Of a stretch of DNA of 64,000 nt, positions 59,931 through 64,000 are shown piece after piece (the stretch's first letter is position 1; every line of letters begins with the position of its first letter). Location of the stretch: positions 1-64,000 of the forward strand of contig JBFLYO010000003.1 of assembly GCA_040756745.1 (NCBI GenBank), given 5' to 3'. This stretch comes from JBFLYO01 sp040756745 (GTDB lineage: Bacteria > Bacteroidota > Ignavibacteria > UBA10030 > UBA6906). Below the pieces are notes generated by a model. That model saw only the letters and a program-made list of their open reading frames with translations, ran no database searches and was not told the origin of the DNA. Both the position numbers and the translations under genes were made by a program.

Positions 59931-60482
59931 CTAATAGTAGAAGATGCCGCTATAGGTCCGCGAAAAAGGCTCCGTCAGAGAATACTCTAGCTGGACGATG
60001 TCTCCGGGCATCAGGTCAGGAACTTTGAACAGCGCTTTGCGGGCGATCGGCTCGCCATGCTTGTCCTGGTGGGAGACAATCACCGACACATCGCGATCCG
60101 GCATCACGATCACTGACCCGTCCGGTTTCTGCACACGAGCCCTTGCGGCAAACCCCGCCGGAATCTCATTGCCGAAATACTCCTTATACTCAAACTCAAA
60201 TGATCCCAGGCGACGCACGCCTGCCTCGTTGAAGACCTTCGCGATCAGCACCGTGGTCCGCGTCATGGCGATCCCGACAAGATCGACGCCGCGGTACGTT
60301 ATTTCACTTCTGTGGACGTTGAGAGACTGTTCCTTGAGAACAATCACCCCATCGGCGCTTGGGAAGGCGTTTTGCGTCAACTGCGCGGCGAAAGTTGCGT
60401 TGGGGAGAGGTCGCAGGAACTCCTGAGCAGTAGCAACCTGCAGCATAAGACACCAGAGCAGAACTGCGATCGGTGAGTTCAT
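59931..60482 (-). CDS. Interrupted DUF3857/transglutaminase-like gene A, N-terminal part
   Basis: 183 residues starting with a signal peptide (residues 1-19, ending near ATAQ). Beta-rich DUF3857-type region: ITYRGVDLVGIAMTRTTVLI, FEFEYKEYFGNEIPAGFAAR and LMPGDIVQLEYSLTEPFS. TAG at 59933-59931 follows FYY and the same frame continues with DRMPVLFSN. It starts 3 nt after gene B ends, so the pair is one transcript. The intact gene would be about 655 residues. The N-part alone would be a short periplasmic fragment. Confidence 0.6.
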   Translation of the reverse strand: MNSPIAVLLWCLMLQVATAQEFLRPLPNATFAAQLTQNAFPSADGVIVLKEQSLNVHRSEITYRGVDLVGIAMTRTTVLIAKVFNEAGVRRLGSFEFEYKEYFGNEIPAGFAARARVQKPDGSVIVMPDRDVSVIVSHQDKHGEPIARKALFKVPDLMPGDIVQLEYSLTEPFSRTYSGIFYY

Positions 60483-60485
60483 GAG

Positions 60486-61499
60486 CTATCCTTTCTTCAT
60501 GAGACGTATGGTCTGTGCCGCCTTGACGGCTTCGTTCGCGTAACTCCGGAGGAATTCGGATCGTGATCGTTCATCAAACGGGCCAGGGGGAAGAGCAAAC
60601 CGATCCTCCCATCGGAATTCCCCATCGTGGCTTGGCGAGCGAAAGCCGGGGATTACTACCGCCACTGCGACGCGCGCATAGCCCGGATAATAGAACACAT
60701 CATTATGCTCAAGGCCAGGGTCTTCCTGAGGGAGGATTTTGTCGAACAGCTTGTCGAACCGGACATACACATTCCCGCCGGCATGCCAGAGCGCATTGCG
60801 GAATCGGCATGCCGCGTTAATGACGAACGTTGTGCTGTCGACAGCCCAACTGACATCTGCAATAGTGATTTGCGAAGCGATATTTTTCTCGATCCACTTT
60901 GTGAGTGTTGCTTTCATTGACGTGTTGTTCATCCATCGACGTATGGTCAGAAAAGCGACGGCATACTGTCCTTGGAGCCTGACGGTAAGCGCCCCCATTA
61001 AATCGTCTTCGATTACCTGTAGGGTGCCGGAGACCGAGGCAAGGTTTTCAGGCAATTCAGCGATCGTTGCGAGGCTGGAGGCGCCCGTGTGGAGTATTAG
61101 TGCACGAGCGTTGACCACATCTTCGTCCGGCACGCCGATGGCCTCAGGGGGGTTCGTCCCATCGAACCAGTATTCACGCCCCGGCGTCTGCCAGTGAACG
61201 ATCATGTGATTGAACTGGTTGAGGGCGACCGGCAGGCCGTCGAAGAAAGGATGACCGTTCCCGCGCCAGCAGAGGGCGAGATCGGGATGGAGACCCGCTA
61301 TGCGCGCCATCACGACCATGAGCGTTGAATAGTCTTTGCAATCGCCGTACCGGTGTCGGAACACGAATGGCGCCGCATTCGGTATGAACTCGCCGCCGCT
61401 GAGGTATGCCTGTTCGTATCGGATGTTTGACTGGCAGTAGCGGGCAATTGCGAACATTTTCTGTTCGTCGGTCATCTGATCGCTCACAATCTCCTGCAC
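60486..61499 (-). CDS. Interrupted DUF3857/transglutaminase gene B, C-terminal part
   Basis: 337 residues from GTG 61499; same-frame coding runs further upstream to 61652. Contains the transglutaminase core: NIRYEQAYLSGGEFIP, the catalytic Cys in YGDCKDYSTLM, and a later His/Asp region (NHMIVHW, WFDGTNPPE). Beta-sandwich C-terminal part. The Cys-His-Asp set looks intact, unlike gene A. This half follows a TAA that ends the N-terminal half, so activity depends on internal initiation or readthrough. Confidence 0.65.
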   Translation of the reverse strand: MQEIVSDQMTDEQKMFAIARYCQSNIRYEQAYLSGGEFIPNAAPFVFRHRYGDCKDYSTLMVVMARIAGLHPDLALCWRGNGHPFFDGLPVALNQFNHMIVHWQTPGREYWFDGTNPPEAIGVPDEDVVNARALILHTGASSLATIAELPENLASVSGTLQVIEDDLMGALTVRLQGQYAVAFLTIRRWMNNTSMKATLTKWIEKNIASQITIADVSWAVDSTTFVINAACRFRNALWHAGGNVYVRFDKLFDKILPQEDPGLEHNDVFYYPGYARVAVAVVIPGFRSPSHDGEFRWEDRFALPPGPFDERSRSEFLRSYANEAVKAAQTIRLMKKG

Positions 61500-61652
61500 T
61501 GCCGCCGCGATCTGATCGTCCGGTCGCAGCTTCGCGTCGATGGTGCTCAGGAACCATTCGCCGAACGCTCTCCAACTGTCAGGTCCCCGGCTGGGCGTGA
61601 TCGCATAGAGACGCGGAGCGGTGTCGTCGCTGGTAAAACGGTGCCGGGACGC

Positions 61653-62321
61653 TTACCGCTGTACATTGTGCCAGTCAAACCGATAGAGTGTCGAATGTTC
61701 GCTCCTGAGGACAGACGGGACAGTCCCGAGCGTGTCGTTGACGAGCCGGGCGATCACTGTATCCCCGGGCGGAACTTCCATGAGGCATGATGCATGGAGT
61801 ACCCCGTCCCCCGCGTCTGCAGGCGAGAATGATACGCCAAGTTGCGGTAGTGCGAGGCGATGTTCGGAAACGAACTCGACGAGGTCGCCCGATCCCGGCA
61901 CGCGCTCAAGTCTGACGCTTCTGGAGAGCCGCTGCGAAATGACAATTCGGTTGCTCAATGTGCTCGAGGCGAGGTCGCTCAGGTCATAGGACTCCAGCGA
62001 GCCGTCGGCGTGTACGACGCGCGCCTCGTAGCCGGTCAGTTGCACCATGGAGCCATCCTCCACCGACAGGGTGCTGAATGTGCCCGCCGATCCGACTCGT
62101 ATGATCCTGTGCGTGCGCAGTGTCGCAGCTCCCGTCCGATCATAGCGATAGTGTTCCTCGTGGAGCCGGATCTCATCCTCCTGATTGCCAATTCCCTGGA
62201 CTGCCTGCGGGGGAGGATCTGTCAGGAAACGATACCCTCCACAGCCGGGTAAGGAAAGGAGAAGGATGAGGCCAAGGGTGAGGATGTGAAGAATGGTGCG
62301 GATGAGCGGAGAGGTCATCAT
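61653..62321 (-). CDS. Interrupted DUF3857/transglutaminase gene B, N-terminal lipoprotein part
   Basis: 222 residues from ATGATG (62321), with AGGAG upstream. Lipoprotein signal with lipobox LSLPGC, then DUF3857-type beta region (VQLTGYEARVVHADGSLESY, VFSEH-like EFVSEHRLALP). It stops with TAA at 61655-61653. Downstream in frame, 51 codons (SRHRF...WRAFGEWFLSTIDAK and AAAVQEIVS) lead straight into the transglutaminase core. The intact gene would be about 610 residues. Confidence 0.65.
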   Translation of the reverse strand: MMTSPLIRTILHILTLGLILLLSLPGCGGYRFLTDPPPQAVQGIGNQEDEIRLHEEHYRYDRTGAATLRTHRIIRVGSAGTFSTLSVEDGSMVQLTGYEARVVHADGSLESYDLSDLASSTLSNRIVISQRLSRSVRLERVPGSGDLVEFVSEHRLALPQLGVSFSPADAGDGVLHASCLMEVPPGDTVIARLVNDTLGTVPSVLRSEHSTLYRFDWHNVQR

Positions 62322-62893
62322 GCCGTCGCTCCTGAGTACGGGGAAACTTGTTATGGAAAAAACGGACTGCTCCCGCAGTGGATACCACTGCCGAGCATGT
62401 GGAGGCCGGGACCACACGTTCTCGCGCCGGGGGAGTTACAGCAAATGGCGCGTCAGGTTGCTACGAATCAAATGGGAGAGCAGAATGCTGCAGCAGAATT
62501 ACAGCGTCCGGCTTGCCGGGGGGTCGGACGCCGCAAAGACAACTCGCCGCAGAAAAACCACAGTAGAAGATACACCGCTCAGCAATTACTGTCAAGACGG
62601 AGCGGGATTATTCTGTCGATGTCACCCATGTCGGGATTCTTCATAAAGAAAAAGGGCATCGGTTGTTGCGATGCCCACGAGAAGAGATTTTGGTCGAAAG
62701 GATCAGGTCAAGGGGAGATTGCAGGTTGAGATCAAGACTCAGATCTTCGGATCTCCGTTGGGGCAGAATATATTCTGCGCTTACAGAGCCGATCTCTCCC
62801 TACTGACTTCTGCCTACTCCCCGCTTCTCCGTTCGCCCTACCTCCCTACCCCATACCTCCTTACCCCCTACCTCTTTCTTCTTTACTGCTCTG
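62322..62893. other. Noncoding gap between gene B and tRNA-Pro
   Basis: Short frames here (for example 62293-62646 and 62286-62729) lack family features and a good start, so I call no gene. It holds a terminator-like hairpin (62646-62676, minus strand), a C/T-rich low-complexity stretch with CTACC/CTCC motifs (62790-62880) and the inverted copy (62800-62817) of the sirtuin-end repeat. Confidence 0.5.
62646..62676 (-). terminator. Intrinsic terminator-like hairpin, minus strand
   Basis: Read on the minus strand: GGGCATCG, 7-nt loop, CGATGCCC (62676-62654), then TTTTTCTTT. It would end transcription coming from the tRNA-Pro gene about 220 nt upstream on that strand. Confidence 0.65.
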
Positions 62894-62967
62894 TCGGAGC
62901 GGGGGGATTTGAACCCCCGACCCCCTGAACCCCATTCAGGTGCGCTACCGGGCTGCGCTACGCTCCG
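62894..62967 (-). tRNA. tRNA-Pro (anticodon GGG)
   Basis: A complete 74-nt cloverleaf on the minus strand. Acceptor CGGAGCG/CGCTCCG plus discriminator A, D-arm GCGC/GCGC, anticodon stem CCTGA/TCAGG with loop ATGGGGT (anticodon GGG, reading CCC and CCU), T-stem GGGGG/CCCCC with TTCAAAT loop. CCA is not encoded. Confidence 0.95.
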
Positions 62968-62977
62968 AAATATAAAG

Positions 62978-63073
62978 TTGAGGATAAGGATAAGGTTAAG
63001 GGGACAAGTCGCGACGCCACATCATTCCTTCTTTTCCTTAACCTTAACCTTAACCTTAACCTTAACCTTAACC
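62978..63073. repeat. TTAAGG / CCTTAA hexamer fold-back at the MerR gene end
   Basis: The left arm is 62978-63002 (GAGGATAAGGATAAGGTTAAG and following G-run) and the right arm 63036-63073 has CCTTAA repeated at least six times. It forms a fold-back with a spacer of about 33 nt. The MerR gene's stop codon is inside the right arm. Confidence 0.8.
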
Positions 63074-63451
63074 TATCTTCTTCAACAACTCCTGCAAAAA
63101 CTGCTTCGTCTCCTCCACGTCCGCGCGGAGCTGCTCGTCTTTGATTTTTGCGCGGGACTTCGGCGCGTCGATGAGCTCGAGCTGCTCCCCCGTGTCCCCC
63201 TCCGGCGTGTAACTCTTCAGCACCTGCTTTGCCCCCTCAATCGTGTACCGCTCGTCCCGCAGCAGCTTCTTGATATAGAGGATCAGCTTAATGTCCCGGT
63301 TTGTGTAAATCCGGTTCCCCGCCCTGTTCTTCTGGGGCTTCAGATGCTCAAACTCCGACTCCCAGTACCGCAGCACGTACTGCTCGAGATCGGTGATCTT
63401 CGCCACCTCGCTGATCGAGTAATACAGCTTCTTGATGCCAAGCGATTTCAT
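63068..63451 (-). CDS. MerR-family transcriptional regulator
   Basis: A 127-residue MerR-type winged-helix protein: YSISEVAKITDLEQYVLRYW, LKPQKNRAGNRIYTNRD and a dimerisation helix to residue about 100, followed by a charged tail (DVEETKQFLQELLKKIG). No effector-binding domain or cysteines for metal are seen, so it belongs to the short HTH-only type. TATATT lies 15 nt upstream of the ATG but I see no clear -35. The C-terminus KKIG followed by stop is shared at DNA level with pyk. Confidence 0.9.
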   Translation of the reverse strand: MKSLGIKKLYYSISEVAKITDLEQYVLRYWESEFEHLKPQKNRAGNRIYTNRDIKLILYIKKLLRDERYTIEGAKQVLKSYTPEGDTGEQLELIDAPKSRAKIKDEQLRADVEETKQFLQELLKKIG

Positions 63452-63530
63452 CGCGCGCTAGAGCCCAATATACCACGTCAAGCTACGAAAAACATGTCTG
63501 ACTTGCAACCGACGCCGGCCGACAGTTCCG

Positions 63531-63554
63531 CAATTCGCATTCCGCAATCCGCAT
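63531..63554. repeat. Short TTCCGCAATCCGCAT-type repeat
   Basis: This segment (CCGCAATTCGCATTCCGCA and following bases) matches the arms of the fold-back at 53923-54006, but only one arm is present here. It lies at the 3' end of the partial right-edge gene. Confidence 0.5.
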
Positions 63555-64000
63555 TATTTTCTCGTCCTGCTCTTCGACAGCTTGACATCGATCTCCTTCA
63601 TGCGCTTCAGCTCCTGCTGTACCTGCTGCAGGTCGGCTTCAAGATCCTGCAGGCGCCGCATGTCGGTCATGATGGTGCCGCTCTGCCTCTTGGCGAGAGT
63701 CGTCAGGCTGTCGACCGAAGCGGTCTTCCGGGCAAGACTCTCCTGCAGCGTCCTCACCCGGCGAAGGAGGGAGACGAACATCTGGAAATGCTCACGGTCC
63801 GCTTTCTTCATCGGGAGATTGAGACACGCCGTGAACCAGTAGAGGGCGAGACTGTCGTTTCGCGCCGGGTTGAACTCGCTCGCATAGAGCAGGGCAGCCT
63901 TCCGCGCGGCAACCGGGAAGGCCGTTGATTGCGGAAATTCTGTCGCCACCACGACATAATGCTCGGCCGCACCCTTGAGCGCCATCTCCTGCTCAAGGCT
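63554..64000 (-). CDS. C-terminal part of a TPR/coiled-coil protein (partial at right edge)
   Basis: Open to the window edge: codons SLEQE precede the first ATG (63985), so the start is beyond 64000. The visible 148 residues contain a helical TPR-like stretch (AAEHYVVVATEFPQSTAFP, ARKAALLYASEF) and then a coiled coil (RVRTLQESLARKTASVDSL, DLEADLQQVQQELKRM) ending in KSRTRK. This resembles a periplasmic tetratricopeptide protein such as a tol-pal cluster type. Function cannot be assigned. Confidence 0.6.
   Translation of the reverse strand, partial: SLEQEMALKGAAEHYVVVATEFPQSTAFPVAARKAALLYASEFNPARNDSLALYWFTACLNLPMKKADREHFQMFVSLLRRVRTLQESLARKTASVDSLTTLAKRQSGTIMTDMRRLQDLEADLQQVQQELKRMKEIDVKLSKSRTRK

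Noticed and set aside
59931..59933. Pyrrolysine or stop-codon recoding at the TAG in gene A
   Set aside because: TAG is used as a normal stop by several genes here (for example ffh, rpsP and the sirtuin), no pyl genes are seen, and gene B has TAA instead.
62286..62729. Frames in the gap between gene B and tRNA-Pro
   Set aside because: No conserved pattern and no good start; one short CxxC-like spot (near 62390) is not enough to call a zinc-ribbon protein.
47847..63073. True telomere or linear-chromosome end
   Set aside because: The hexamers are internal, short and flanked by ordinary genes on both sides.

Overview
The window looks like a chromosome segment from a GC-rich Gram-negative bacterium of the Bacteroidota/Chlorobiota/Ignavibacteria neighbourhood. 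The evidence is gene content, not a database search. A bactofilin gene sits directly upstream of atpZ-atpI-atpB-E-F-H-A-G. The F1 genes atpD and atpC are absent from that cluster, an arrangement known from Chlorobi-type genomes. There are also a DUF5916 outer-membrane protein, a FadL/OMPP1 porin, a DUF4921 GalT-like protein, DUF3857/transglutaminase genes and a possible futalosine-pathway protein. Almost everything is housekeeping or envelope biology. No phage, insertion sequence, CRISPR array or rRNA operon is visible; one tRNA gene (Pro, anticodon GGG) is present.

Layout. 1-5 kb, minus strand: deoxynucleoside kinase, BtuF-like binding protein, and an Rrf2-cydA-cydB oxidase operon. 5-17 kb, plus strand: murA, a membrane gluzincin-TPR protein, a heptosyltransferase, eno, a phosphohexomutase, a GalT-like protein, an ABC-F ATPase and rlmD. 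17-22 kb: DUF5916 protein, then a divergent hydrolase/glycosyltransferase pair. 22-29 kb: M23 peptidase, bactofilin and the ATP synthase operon, closed by a clear intrinsic terminator. 29-33 kb: the conserved ffh-rpsP-khpA-rimM-trmD-rplS operon. 33-48 kb: lipoproteins, an MqnA-like protein, recN-cysS-amidohydrolase-barrel chain, FadL, penicillin acylase, sirtuin, pyruvate kinase. 48-54 kb, minus strand: five translationally coupled genes (hybrid histidine kinase, RodZ-like, ligA, a GT9-like stub, a STAS protein), then HU. 54-58 kb: DinG-like helicase, PAP2 phosphatase, DUF2147. 58-62 kb, minus strand: two adjacent DUF3857/transglutaminase-type genes, each broken by one in-frame stop. 62-64 kb: tRNA-Pro, a MerR regulator and a partial TPR/coiled-coil gene.

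The most unusual signals are not genes. Short low-complexity or hexameric repeat arrays sit at the 3' ends of many genes. Several form long fold-backs, and in six genes the array adjoins or contains the stop codon. The second notable signal is the pair of neighbouring interrupted transglutaminase-type genes, in which the frame continues intact past each stop. The third is a recurrent promoter form (TTG-box, 17-nt spacer, TATATT), in two cases only 5-8 nt from the start codon, which implies leaderless transcripts. I see no convincing new multi-gene defence or biosynthetic system.
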